In this document: positions 35,131 through 48,095 of the stretch, piece after piece | How the letters are laid out: each line of letters begins with the position of its first letter | How positions within the stretch are numbered: position 1 is the first letter of the stretch | Assembly: GCA_036850595.1 (NCBI GenBank) | Contig: CM072159.1 | Location: 29,373,612 to 29,437,611, forward strand | Direction: 5' to 3' | Source of the DNA: Rhyacichthys aspro | Lineage: Eukaryota; Chordata; Actinopteri; Gobiiformes; Rhyacichthyidae | DNA length: 64,000 nucleotides | Position numbers and translations under genes: made by a program | The notes under the pieces: generated by a model | What the model was told of the DNA's origin: nothing | The model's database searches: none | What the model saw: only the letters and a program-made list of their open reading frames with translations

Positions 35131-36139
35131 TGTTTGTGGAAAGTAGTTTACGACTTGTTAGAGGTTTTGAACTTTTTGTGACTGACCCAAGCTCTAACTA
35201 ATTAAAACATGGCATTGGTTACATTGCCTCACGACGACGGATTTACTGCAGAATCTGTAGTTATTCATTTTAGGGCTGTGCAATTAATCATATTCTCAAT
35301 TTCAGTTTTATTTCCAGCTCCCAATGATCACATTACGTTACCTATGTAACCGAGAACAAACGAGTATTTAGTTTCTATTTATTACGTGTTTGAAGTGCAC
35401 TACATTGTTGATCTTATTTATTTATTTATCTTAATTATTATTTCAGTTTAATTTTAAGCTATAAGTTTGAATATATTATTTATTTTAAGGAGAATTCACT
35501 GTTTTGTTCAATAAATCCAACATATTTCCAAAGTCAATGTGCAATCGTGTAAAATAATAGTGATTTAAATATTGACCAAAATGATTGTCATTATCATTTT
35601 TCCCATAATCGAGTAGCCCTATTAAATTTAAAATTTGCCAATTCAAATAAAACTTGACAAACAATGAAAAGTGCATTTCCATTAAGTATTGAGAAGTAAA
35701 TAAACTTAAGTGATGTAAGAGGTTCAAACTTTTAAATTGTATTTGCAGAAGCCATGGGGTAAAAAGATGGAACTTTTCAGGTTGAATGAGTTTATGGAAA
35801 GTTGAAGCATCTCAAGGCCACAAACATCATCTCATGTAAGCTACAACTTTTGAAAATATAGTATCTGATCCAAGATCTTTAATTTTATGGCAAATTTCAT
35901 ATAATCCAAAACTTTTGACGCCTAACCAAGAAACCAACACTGCTTGGAGGAGAAGGTAAACACTGCATATAACTATTTTTTAATAATTTTCTTTGACTTT
36001 ATAGTTTTTCCTGTTCTAAAACACATACACAAATGATTTACACCTATTTTCTAATTTAATGTCTCAATATTTCTTTCATCTACATATTGTGCTTTTACCT
36101 GCTTGCTCTCAGAAACAGATCGTGTTGTGTTTCTTGCAG
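35131..36139. other. AT-rich noncoding DNA
   Basis: A/T-rich sequence including TTATTTATTTATT near 35416. The duplicated pairing with copy B runs through it to 36087, where the window's second copy ends. Confidence 0.6.
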
Positions 36140-36213
36140 AGTCTATAGGTAGCCAGTCCACCACAGGGAGCATCTCAGCAAGTCCCTGCAACAGAAATAA
36201 ACGTGAAGAACAG
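36140..36213 (+). other. Weak candidate internal exon (74 bp)
   Basis: An acceptor-like tract GTGTTGTGTTTCTTGCAG ends at 36139 and a consensus donor CAG|GTGAGT lies at 36211-36219. The 74 bp between them are open in only one frame (two bases, then 24 codons), reading SIGSQSTTGS then SASPCNRN and KREEQ. No domain or gene is recognised. A competing 97-codon frame on the other strand overlaps it. Both splice signals are close to consensus, which is the main reason for listing it. Copy B ends 53 bp short of it, so the two copies cannot be compared. Confidence 0.22.
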
Positions 36214-39200
36214 GTGAGTGCAGCGTCGGAGAGGTGAGTGGGCGAGGAAAGGCCAGTGCCGCTGGAAGCCATCCAAGTCACATTTGAAGCGTTCTCAGCC
36301 TCGATCTGCTTCACTGTGATGTAACGTGAATATGGAGCGTGCAAAATTCTGTTTATTTCAAATTAGAGGCGTTGCACGCTCGTTGCTGCATTTCATTATG
36401 CAGTACATTAACGGTATCCTGCCGAGTTGATGAAATAGCGCTTCGGAGTGTAAAAGGTGCAGAAGTGGCTCCTGGAAATGTTTGCATCATGTGTTCTTTG
36501 AATGTGCTCATAAAGAAGCACAAACATCAGCATTTGTGACTGAAGACTGAGGGTTTTAGAGTGCTCCGTGTTAACCTGGCTTGAAATCTTATAAAAGGAA
36601 CAATAAGATGTGTCAGCAGCTTTTTAACAATGCAGCTAATGGTGTAGCTCCTCAGCAGAACAGTGCAGTCTAAAGGAATAAACAAGCATTTATCTGACAA
36701 ACTAAGACGAAGAACATGATCAGGCATAAAACACAATCGAACGTAACTCTGACACATATAGTACATGAGATATTTGGTGTTCACTGTCACCAAGCCACAA
36801 ACGAAGCTTGTTTTTTTGTGTTGTCTCCCTAATTCTCCCTGGGATAATTGTGTTTTTATACAGAGACAGTGTGATAGTGTAGTTAAACAAGGGAAGGATG
36901 AGTAGAAGTTTTTATTTAAGCTCATGGTCACAGAAGAGTAATTAGGTAATGCTCTTGTAATTTTCATAGAATTACCAATGTTTATTGCTTGATTTAACCA
37001 TGTAACCACTAGACACTGCTGCAGGGCTGGGAAATACTATATAGTATTATTTATGAACATGTTAATACTGCACAAAAATCTATAAACAAGCTGAATTATA
37101 TTATATTTTTTACAGGCACATGCACATTTATGTTGAAACAAAGACACTCAGATTAATATAAAAGACTTCTTTGTGAAATGATCACTGTGCATAAATTCAT
37201 GATTAAAATGCCTGAGGATTAATCTGTATCAGGGCCCCCAGGTGCCTGCTGCTGAGGACCCTGTGTTTCTATATGAGGCCCCCATGAGAAAATGATATGA
37301 CCTGTGAAAGTGTGGGGCCAGGAGATTAAACAGATCATTTATTTAAGAACATGAAGTGCAGAAGCTGGAGTTGAGACGACCAAATAAACTTACAACAAAT
37401 AAAAAAAGACAATTAAAGCCAACACAAATATTGTTGCTAGTGGCTCTGTTTTAAGTTTAGTGTCCTGTAGATTGTAGATATATATAAAGTAGATTGGTCT
37501 CTCCAGGATGAAGCAGCAGAAGAGAGGAGGGAGCCTGTGGTGCTGCAGATAAAAGGGGCTGGTCCTAGTTTAATGTGTTGTGCAATGTTACTTTGTACTG
37601 TATGTTTTATACTCGCATCCACATATGCTGCTCATAAATATATGTAATGTAAATGTAAAATATGTAGATGTAAATGTGTATGCTATATCGTTTTATGGAC
37701 GGCGTTAAAAAAGAGACGACAGAAAAGAAGCGATAACATAAGACTGTAAAAACGATATCATTTTTACCACACTTAACTGTAAAATGCGCCAAACAAAGAA
37801 CCAGAAGCAGCGAAATGTAACTGCATTTCTTTAGGATTCAATTACCATTTGGAGAATGAAAGGCAGTGAGTGAAAACGATCTGAGTAAACAGTGGTTTTG
37901 TTCGTGCTCACAGTGAACGGTTTGGCTTCCTGGCACAGCGGGCCTATGATTAGCTGTAGTCTGCTGTCCCAGACGGCTGATCCCTCCATGTTTAGCCTCG
38001 GCACGAGTGAGCCCAGTGTAAGCGACTGTGGAATGGTGACTAATTTGGGCTAAAGGCGCGTGGCCTTTGATTCCTGCCCTGAATAAGTCTGACTGTGTAT
38101 GCCTCGGCAGCCCTCAGGCCTCATTGTCAGCCTGCCAGAATGTCATCTTCCTCCCATCATTGAGTATAAAGCTGCAGAATACATCATGCAAATAATCAGG
38201 CTGGAAACAAACAGAGGCAGCGCTTCCCCCAGAGGAAGAGGCAGCCGTTTCTAATGAGTGCGGTAAAATTGGAATATTCATACCTCTTCCTCTATGAGCA
38301 CACTATTGAGTGATTCCTTCCTCCACCAGTCACACTTCTTCTGATTCATTAGTTGGGTTTCCAAATAACATAAAGCACATTTAAAGTCAAAAATAGGGTT
38401 AGTGTTTCCATTTACTGCCAATAAACGATTTTCCTTCAGTGAAGCTGCAGGTTTAAAAAGGACTGAATATGCTGCTGGTATAAAAACTGTTTTCAAGCTT
38501 TATAAAATCTGTATGATTTCCATGTAATAGGGTCTTTCGAAACTAAATTTAGAAATTTTGCAAAGGTAAAACTGCAGAGTGTGTGTTGAAGTAAGTAAGT
38601 AAATGGAGCAGTGTGGCTTATATTTACTTGTATTTCATATTTTTGTGTAAGTAAGTGATAATAATCCCTCTGATATTCATTCTGTCCTCCTTAAATGCAC
38701 TGATAAAAACTGTACTGTGAAAAGATAAGTGTTGTTGTGATGGATCAAAGAATCTACCGAAGCCAGCACTGACTGATACTGAACACAAGCAAAAAGAACA
38801 GACCATAAAGAAAACCAGAGAGAACTTTTTCCCCCAAAAACTTTAAAAATGAGTTTATCTCCAAATTTAGCCTGCTCCCCACATGCTGGATTTAGTTGTC
38901 AGAGGCGTCATTCCTGTCTCGAAGCGCAGTATTTCTCCCACTCAAACGACGGGAGGCCTGGTGGAAATAGCCCACTCTGCAGAAGGTTTCTTTGAGTAAA
39001 AGCCATTGCTCTTTTAGTTATGTTTCAGCTTCAAAGAGGAAATGATTAATCAGTCAGTCATCAGGATGTTGTGATATTTGATGCAAATTCTATTAATACT
39101 TGTGAAGTTTTTGTGGCAATGCAACTTTCACACTAGTTTGTTCAATCACAGCTCGGCCTATGGGATCTAAAGAAAAAAAAAGATAAAAACTTTTAAAAAC

Positions 39201-41649
39201 TGTTGGAGACAATGTGGCAATATACTCTGCCTCAAACTGAGTTAAAGGCACAGTGTTATAATGAAGTTATATAAAGTAAATATTCTTTGCATTTACCTCT
39301 TTTGGAAAAAATAGACATTTAACGCCATAAAGAATTCCAAAATAAGTCGACATGAGTTTTATTATTTTCAGTTCCTGTTCCTACAAGTGCCCAGAGTGGA
39401 AATTGAACCCAGAGCTGACAATATAGTGGTCTGGGACTCAATTTAATTTCCAGGGGGAAACTCAATTCTGGGACTCTGCTGTTTACATAATCTTTTCACT
39501 GAGGCGCCATCTTCACAGTGTCCTCGACAGTGGAGCGAGGAAAACACCTTTCTTTTGGTGGAGCCAGAACACTATCCTTGAGTAAAAGAACAACCTGAAC
39601 GCAACGACAATCTGTATACTCCCACTTCCATAAAATAAAATATATTCTCTAAATTATTTAATGGTTTTCTACATGAGATCTGTGCCCTCAACAAACCTCC
39701 AATGTAACTTTGTTGTGTAGATTTCGTATACTGTATACGTATAGAGATTGTTTTGAATAGTTAGTTTAGTCGGCTTCATGTTGGATCCCTTCCCTTCGCA
39801 GCAATTTTCACGACTAGAAATCCCGTCCGACCAAGTTTATTTATCCAGTTATGTTCTTGTGATGCTGCATTTCTCTCACAGTTGTTTTGTTGGTACTGGA
39901 ACTGGAAACACAACTTAAATACACAGAGACTGGATTAAAGAGAGAAAAAAAAATAAAAAATCAGGTAGGCTGGTCTGGCTAAAACATAGTGGAGGAAAGT
40001 AATTGCATTTTAAATCTGTTTATTTTGTTAATTATTGAGTAAGTAGCCACAAACCCCAAAGTTTCTGGTGAGTTCAGGTGTTACTGCACAATTCTGAGTC
40101 CAACCTGCTTAAACCCTGTTATTCTTTCCCTTCCTCCATCCATTAAACTGCCTAAAATATTCTAAAATGTCTCTATCTTGAGTCTCTCTTTTACATCTTT
40201 TCTTCCATACTTGACATTTTAACGTGTTATTACGCTGTAGATTGGAGTAATTCTTTGTGCTTGACGCTCCCCTCTTAATGAACTGTAAAGTGTCTTTTTA
40301 ACATTTGCTGAATTAGTCTAATTATTGTGGAAAGCTCTTGAAATATTATAGTTTTTCACAGTTGCTTTCGGGACTTGTGGACAGATAAATGCTGTGGGGC
40401 TGGATGAAGAAAAAATGTGAAGTAGTGGCTGAAAAAGGATGAAGAACAAAGCCAGCGACGGATGATGTAGGACGAGGGGGAATTAAGTCCTCTCTTGACC
40501 ACCTTTTTAGACTGACCTAGAACAAGAGATAAAATACCTCGCTTTTACAAGAAGTGCAATATATATATGACTTTTTTTTCGGCTTTCGGGTTCAACTTCA
40601 AAATAAACTTGACTTTTTTTTCCCATAGTGACACCGACTTTGTAATTCAGGGTTATGTGTGACTTGTTAAATGAATATTTTATTGTAAGAAGGAATGAAA
40701 TACAGTTTTTTTAAGAGGTACTTCATGATGTGACCTTTTGAGACTAAAAAGGCAAATATAGTTAATTCGAACTCCAGATAAAATGTTTAATATTGTGTGC
40801 AGAGTGGCCTTCGGCAGCTTTATTGTGGCTGCCAGGTTTATTTCAGGAACTGGAGGAGTCCTCAAAGGCCTCACGAGTGGGTTACGACAGAGACTGACAG
40901 AGGGAGGGCAAAAGTGCAGGGTTATAATAATCAGTGAAAGAAGAAACAGAAATTAGAAACATTTCTGCCAGTCTTTAGGAGCCAGAGAATGTGCTGTATG
41001 CTGGTTTCTTACCCCTTCATTTTAAGTGTGGTCCCTAAAAATCTCAATCCAAAAGAGAATTAGATACCCTTTAGCCTCACCTCAACGCTCAAATCCAAGG
41101 GATAGAAATGGGAAACGATGCTAATGCATAAATTTGCAAAGTAAAACACAATAAACAAATATATAAGCATAAATATAATGGATATAATGTTAAATAAGGT
41201 GATATTTATCAGGAGTGTTTGACCAAATAAGATGTTTGACATGGAGAATCAACATTTATTTATTTTTATTTATTTTTTGTCTTGTAATACACAATACACA
41301 GTGAAAATAATGTAGCATAAATATGAATAATATGAAATGAATGTGCATAATTTTAAAAATAAAATGAAACTTGTTACCACTGTTGCAGCAAAAGTAAGTC
41401 AAATATTTATAGATCAACAACTAACACTTTTGTTAAGTTTAAATAATGTGGAGTTCAGTAAATGTTAGCTCGTTTTAACCTTACCTTCATATGTTTAGCC
41501 ATTAAAGAGAAACAGGATTTACGTCGGTTACATCCTTCTTGCTGCATCTTTTATTTTTGTATCCTGATTATTTAATCCACTTAAATGTAATCCATTACCC
41601 CCCAAACCTTCAGCGACACAATCAAATATCTCCATTAAGACAACAGTGA
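36214..41649. other. Noncoding DNA present once in the window
   Basis: No gene is supported. The 160-codon minus-strand frame at 36527-37009 has no domain and low plausibility. The part 37890-38280 is more complex and CpG-containing (GCGGGCCTATGATTAGCTG, AAGGCGCGTGGCCTTTGATT) and could be regulatory. The remainder is AT-rich with homopolymers (for example 39944-39960 and 40569-40576). Confidence 0.5.
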
Positions 41650-42010
41650 CAGAATAACAAGTGGAGAACTGTGGTAATAGTTCAGATGGCCGTTTCAAAG
41701 ACTCGATTAAAGCGGCCCAGTGCGGTTCTCAGCCTGCGGGCGCGTCCACCCCTCTCACTGTTCCCTCGTTATCACAGCCGGCCGCTTGTCCCAAATGACC
41801 TTGCTCCAGTTCGTGTTGTTTTTAATACACCACCTGCCTTTAAATGGCCCGTGTGTTGGTATCCCACCGATCTCATTAAAACTTTACTCTTTAACAGTTT
41901 ATCCACAGCTTTTAGAGATCAGCCACATTTCTATAAATCAGAGGCGACGAAGAGAGAAGATAAGCTTGATAATCCATCGAAGCGGAAAATTTCATGCATT
42001 TTCCAGACAA
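41650..42010. promoter_or_regulatory. Candidate conserved noncoding block (unproven)
   Basis: This block is GC- and CpG-rich and complex (GATTAAAGCGGCCCAGTGCG, CAGCCTGCGGGCGCGTCC, CAGCCGGCCGCTTGTCCCAA), set in AT-rich surroundings. Two overlapping plus-strand frames (127 and 103 codons) are open here. They use different frames, have no domain and lack clear splice flanks, so neither is called as a gene. Confidence 0.25.
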
Positions 42011-42905
42011 TATTTGAAGATGTACTTCTAGTATTGTGTGTGGTACTTGTATAATATAGTTTATTACCTTTATTTCTGTGTCGTCTGGAGAACAGGCCAG
42101 ACTCAGTGAAGCAGAGCACAGCTACATAATGTATTGTAAAAAACAAAAATCATAAAAAAAACATAATTGAATAAATACAAAAGAAGGGATTTTTCTGTAT
42201 AGTTTTTGATTTGATGATTATTATTCTAGTGCTGTTTGTGCAGATGCAACTTATTTAAAGGATTTATCCCTGCTCTATGGCCTCAGTTGCTCTTTTCTGC
42301 TTATTTACCCGGGGATGGCCAACACACACACAAACAAAACTTCTGGACTAGTCTGTGCTGTGGATTTCATTTTACTGTTTGTGCAGAAATCACAACAAAG
42401 AGCAGGACTTCTTTGGAGGCACTCACAATTTAATGAGCAGAAAGATTATAGCAGAAAGAAACAGAATAACAGCTGTTGGAAAGACTGAAGCTCCAACTCA
42501 GAAATATGCTTTTCAAAAGAATCTGACATCAGCTCAGAACAGGAGGCAATAGAAATTAACCTTAATTAACTGTATTTGGATTGTTTTTTTATTGAACTAG
42601 CAAGAAAATACCCTTTTAGTTTTATCATAATATATTTGTTGATATAGATATTCTCATTTCTGTAAAAAACACAATTCTGACATTGTCCCCTTAATTAAAG
42701 AAATATTTTTACATTTTGAAGTAGAGTTGTTCTTTGTAGCCTTGTTGTTAATAGTTAAATGAGTCTGGATCATGGGGTTATAGCAACTGCTGCAGCAATT
42801 CAGGTGCATTTTTAACAATTTACTGAATGAGTGCAGCTCAGAACTATAACGTGTACAACTATGCTTAAAAAACATGGACTGTCTTTCAACACACACAAAA
42901 CTAAG
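42011..42905. other. AT-rich noncoding DNA
   Basis: No gene, RNA gene or recognisable repeat is supported. Confidence 0.6.
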
Positions 42906-43297
42906 AGTGTGTTCACATTTTTAGTCGCTCCATTTAGTTTGCACCAAAACCAAAAACGATCCATTTAGTTTGATCATCGAAAAGCGAGCGTTTACAGTTG
43001 TTATTTTAAACTGGAGACCAAACTACAAAAACATGCTAAATGCTAATAAAGCGTATTACCATTGCATTTGACCCTCCTATTCTCATTTTATTTAGGAGGA
43101 CAATATTGTTTCAGCTTGTGTTTTCCTTTCTAGAGAAAACTATGGTTCACTTGGGGTTCACACTTGAATCGAACTATACCAGAGTTCAGTTCGAAGCGCA
43201 TGTTTGGTGTGCACTGAGGTTCGTGTGGAAACGTTCACACACATCCAATTGAACCTCACAAACGGAGCAAACCCCAAAAACAAGCTTGAACACACCC
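42906..43297. mobile_element. Possible nonautonomous DNA element with short terminal inverted repeats
   Basis: The left edge AGTGTGTTCA is matched on the opposite strand at the right edge by GGTGTGTTCA (43287-43296). Inside, TTCACACTTGAATCGAACTA, GAGGTTCGTGTGGAAACGTT and CACACACATCCAATTGAACC give the alternating GTTCACAC / GTTCG flavour common to some fish DNA-element MITEs. No transposase is present. The superfamily is not clear and the borders are approximate. Confidence 0.4.
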
Positions 43298-44494
43298 CAA
43301 ATGATGCCCAGGCTCTGCTGTTATAACCTCTGCAGAAGAGAGCGATTTTGTTGACAGTGTTGTGCATGAATATGGAGATGATCTCTCTTGGGATCCATAT
43401 TGTAGATTTGAATTGCAAAACTGTATATTTAACATTATTTCACCTGGAAAAACTAATGAGTTTAACTAGATTTGTGTGGACTTGGGGTTTATTTTTGATC
43501 AACAGACATTTTTCAGCTTTAAGAGTATCATAAAATATTTTTATTACGATCTCAAAGGTTCTTCCAAGTCTTTAATCTGATGCTAAATGTCCCAATAAAA
43601 TGTTTACTAAATGCATGTGGTTTATAAGCTCTGCAGTAGATGAGTGTGTCTGCAGTTCAGTCGGCACCTGTCTTTTATAAAGAGCTTCAGTGCTGCTTCT
43701 GGGACAGACATGGTTCCCCAAAAATGGACAAAAAACTAGTACAAAACTTATTTTAATAAACTATTTTTTTTCAAAGACTTATTTAGTGACGACAGGACTA
43801 TGGTATTTTTCCTTTAAATGTAAAACTATCATCACAACCATGTCTATAGATTGTTTGTGCATTTTTATAGATTTTGTTTTTTCTGATACAAAATAATTTT
43901 TCATGTCGACAAACAACAGATGTGAAAATGACAGCATGACACAGAAAAGAGTTTGCTGCTCCCCTTTGGCTTTCATTTAAAATTAGTTTGACTCTGGGGA
44001 CTCACGTGGTTCAGCTACTATTTCAATATTTTGGATTGGTAGGCAATGAAAGTAGAAAAACACATACTTTTCCAACTTTTATCACATATTTCCTACCTTC
44101 CACAGCACAGTTTCTTCTGTATATTTGTCTGGAGGTTACTTATGGTCAGATTTGCATAAACAAAGCAGCATCTCCCTCTTCACTAACAATGTAAACAATC
44201 ACAAATATGTTAAATATGTAAAACACTTCTTTTTCTGCAGAACATCGTCCATCGCTGCCTTCCCCTCACGTCACATAATGCCATAATAATGAGCTAAATG
44301 ACATTGATTAACTTTTATACGCACGTCGTTTGGAAACACGTTTAATAGAAAATGTATTCATATGCATCAGTCCATGAAGCTGCAGGAGTTCTTTTTTATA
44401 GCAACTCTTAAATGAGTAATGGGAGACACTACTGGCACATAGTTTTTTTGGCAAATACATCTATAAAATGTCAATGGAAAACAGAAATTGTCAT
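43298..44494. other. Noncoding DNA running to the assembly gap
   Basis: No gene is supported. The last 100 bp before the gap show no similarity to the sequence left of 16039, so the gap edge is not itself part of the duplicated pairing visible here. Confidence 0.6.
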
Positions 44495-44594
44495 NNNNNN
44501 NNNNNNNNNNNNNNNNNNNNNNNNNNNNNNNNNNNNNNNNNNNNNNNNNNNNNNNNNNNNNNNNNNNNNNNNNNNNNNNNNNNNNNNNNNNNNN
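44495..44594. other. Assembly gap (100 N)
   Basis: Exactly 100 N, the usual placeholder for a gap of unknown size between joined contigs. The base after the gap pairs with 16039, the first base of copy A. Confidence 0.99.
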
Positions 44595-45405
44595 TACAAT
44601 TATAATATTTTATTGATTTTGAGGCTTTTTATTTTATGGGAAAGAGAAGCAAAATGCTGCTTTAAATGTGATTCAACTCAGTAAAGTGTAAAAGTACTTT
44701 TCCGATTTGATGTAGAAAACATTATTTTATCTGATCTTACTGGTTCCCTGCTGCTAAAAATAAAAGATACTTCTATAGCTCGATAGTTTTCTGCCATGTT
44801 TAAAGAGACGTGCAGTGAAAATACCACATGCAGTCAGATGTTACGTTGGTGTGGTCCTCGAGTCGCTGCAGAAAATACACCACTAAACTTTGCCGATCTG
44901 GGCCACCGTGACGGAACGTGTTCTTGAAATAGAAAAGTCATAGATAGTAAAGTTTTTCACATACATCTCTGGACCAGTGGAAGTGGACGAGTTGGAGAAA
45001 TAAGCTGCGGTGTAGTGTATTCAGAAACCCAGTGAGACTTCAAACAAGTAGAAAACCTGGAGTGGGTTCTGATGTTTTTATTGTCTGCAGAGACTCTAGC
45101 CTTCTGCTCTTTCTGACAAACAGATGCTCGTACTATAGTGCTAAGTCCTGTAGTTCAAGGGGTGACATCTTTTTGTCTGAAGCCACGTCCTCAAAGATGC
45201 ACTGTACATGTTCTTTGCTTCAGGCGTTAGTTCTTATTGTTGGTTTTTTCAGTCTAAAAAGACCTTTATTTAGTACCAGATGTAAACTGGAACTGTATGA
45301 GTGCAAATAAACGTAAGATATGAGAGTTGGAAATACTGAGTCTCATCAAGATTTGTAGCTGATGTAGATTCATGGCTAATATGTGTCTAAAACCACTTCT
45401 TAGTC

Positions 45406-45811
45406 CAGTGGTGGGTGAACTAATGCCCCGGGGGCTACATACGGCCCTTTGAGCAGTGTAATGTTGCTAAAGCTAAAGTTGTATCTACACACAGATGATA
45501 TCGCTTCACATTTACCATTATATTGACCTTAACAATGAATAATTTTAATATGGAGTGGAAGGAGATATTTTTTCGCTCAATTCCAGTCAGTGGCCATTTT
45601 ACTTAATTCCAAGAAACTGTTGCAGTTTTCAAAAAATACAATATAAGCCGGCATTTTCCACCAAACATTATACTAACCAGTCGGTGCAAGAAATTACAAT
45701 TTATAGCCTTTCAAATGTAATTTATATTAGTTTATAGTTCACTGGTCTGGTCCGTCTATCAGACTTTAAAACCCAGTGTGACCCTTGGGCCAAAAAAGTT
45801 TGCCGTTCACT
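45406..45811. mobile_element. hAT-like nonautonomous DNA element (copy B)
   Basis: Counterpart of 16850-17255, with the same CAGTGGTGGG left end and GCCGTTCACT right end. It has a few substitutions and no length change of note. It is present in both copies, so it predates their separation. Confidence 0.5.
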
Positions 45812-48095
45812 TTATAGTGGAATATAGAGTAAGGTTATTATATGGTTTGCTGATAGAGGACTGTTATAAGCCCATAATGTTAGCGAGAAATGCAAATTCA
45901 GTAGTTCTTGACTTATCTCAGTCTTGTTATACATTGTGTGAATGGATTGACGATAATTATGGTTGTTCCACGCTTTTTTATGTGTTTGTTTTGGACGATG
46001 TGGTGCATTGATTTTCAGATTGCTAACCACAGATGCTAAAGATTAAAATGAAATGTTCGCTTCTATTAGTCCTTCCTGTTTAGTCTTTTTACAACCAGAT
46101 AAACTCAGTGAAGTCTCAAAGCGTGTCCTCAGTAGGTATCTGGCTGCAGTTTTTGGGGACACCTGTATTCTCCGGGGCGTCTCTGGACTGAAGAGGTCAC
46201 TGAAAATACCCCGCAACCTCCAGAATGACAATCAACACAACACGCACAATCAATAACAGTTTCATCATAAAGTTGAGCACTTACAACAACTTTGTATTGA
46301 TTCTCAGTGACCCTTACTCTTTGGGAACAAGTGGGATTCACGCCGTGCCAGTAAAAAGCCAATCAAAGCATAACACAGCGGCTAGATTGGTCGAGCAGCG
46401 GGGACTGGACTGTCGGTCGGCTGCAGAGTGAAGAAGTTTTGTGCAGACGACACAGTGGAGAATCACCTCCTACAACCCCAGTTAACAAATGAATGACCAT
46501 TTCAGTGGCATTATTGTTACTGTCAATACATAGAGAGACCAGTCGTTCATCTTTCACACAGAAGATGGTAAATGTATTCTTAAATGGACGTTCTGTGTGT
46601 CTCTGAGCCTCTTCACTCCCTTTATCTGAGAAAATCTGAGAAAGTCGACTGAATTTAAATGGAATAAATGATAAATCTTATTAGAGGAATATTCCTTCTG
46701 ATCTAGACCAATATGGACGAAAGGTGATGAATTGAAAATGATGAGAAGACTTCTTTAATTTTTATTTCATTATTTTTTTACGTCTTTCTGTGTGAGGTGC
46801 CTGTTAGGAGTTTGGTTGAATAATTTACGAGCGACTCCATTAGATGGAAAAGCTCCTCTGTGTCAATGAAGACGTCTCCTAATTGAAAAGCCTTTGATGA
46901 ATCATGATCAGCACTTTGACAATTTCTACAATCTCTGGACATATTACAGGAAAATGTTTGATCAGCCGCCTCTGAGGGTTCAGACACCTTTTAATATCCA
47001 TTAAATACGGCTCAGGTAGATTACCGACTGGATCTAGGACTGGACCTGACCATAGCAAACAGTCAAAACAAGCACTGCAGGCTCCTCTGTGGAAGAATGA
47101 ACAGTGCTGCAACATTGGGGTTTATCCAGTATTTAATGTAAGGTCTGGTGATGAGGTTGGACTGATGTTCAGCCTTATAGTTACAAAACAATATGCACAA
47201 ATCAAGTTGTAACATCAGCGCTAATCTGAAAAGTTTTGTTTCTCTGCAGCATCCAGAGTAAATAAATAAAAATAAAAATGTTGTGTGCCAAAATCTGTTT
47301 GCATGTGGAAAAAGTCCCAACAACAATACAAGCTTGTATCTTTAAATGTTGCTTTGGTGAACACTAAGTCTGTTTTGCTGTTTGGTTGTATTTTAGTCCC
47401 GGTTAAAAGGTCATGAAGTGCACTGACATTTTTCTCTCTTTCTTCTCTATTAGCTACAAAATGTTATATTTCCTACACTAAAGCATACGATTTTGAAAGT
47501 TAAGCAGACCAAAATATATAGCACATATGTCAAATTCTCCAAGAGATACAGAAGATGGTTTTGGCAAATGGCTAATGTTCTGCAGAAAACTTAAGTGAGT
47601 ACTTTAATATTTAGTTGCTTGATATGAGCATCTAAGCTACAGCAGCACAAAGTATATGTATAATATTCTGTATAATATTAATAATTAGTGGGATTGACAT
47701 AGCAACTGAACTGAGAAAACACACAAAATTAGAAAATGGCAGACAATACGCTCAGTATGAGGATTAATACAGATTTTTACACACAGTAGAAATGTTGCAG
47801 TGATGCAGATGAGAATATAAACCATTTGGAGCTTTTTAAACAGCATTCCTGAGAAATGCAGTGTGGAATTTGTTGTACATTTAGAAAAAATGATCAGAGA
47901 ATATCAGAAACTTTGTAAGAATGCGTCTGATAGTGTGGACAGGTAGAAAGGAAGGAAGGTTCTTGCTGGTCTTGCTTTAAGGAAGTTATATCTGTGTTTG
48001 TAACAGACTAATAGGCACGGTGACCTGTGAAGAAAGATGGTGTTAAAGGCCTTATCTGACAGGCGTCCTGGAATGACCCGAGCCTCCCGTAACAG

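Larger units (their letters stand above)
16039..36087 (+). repeat. Copy A of a large direct duplication (about 20 kb in this window)
   Basis: This segment aligns end to end with 44595-64000 in the same orientation. The pairing starts at 16039/44595 and still holds at the window edge (36087/64000), so the true right limit is not visible. Identity looks like roughly 99% by eye outside indels. The net length difference is 643 bp: A has an extra LINE insertion of about 1.18 kb, offset by B's longer minisatellite. Smaller A-only pieces include (TA)n at 21762-21814 and a 30-bp tandem pair at 18477-18536. No gene was found in it. The pair may be two alleles kept separately in the assembly or a recent duplication. 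Confidence 0.95.
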
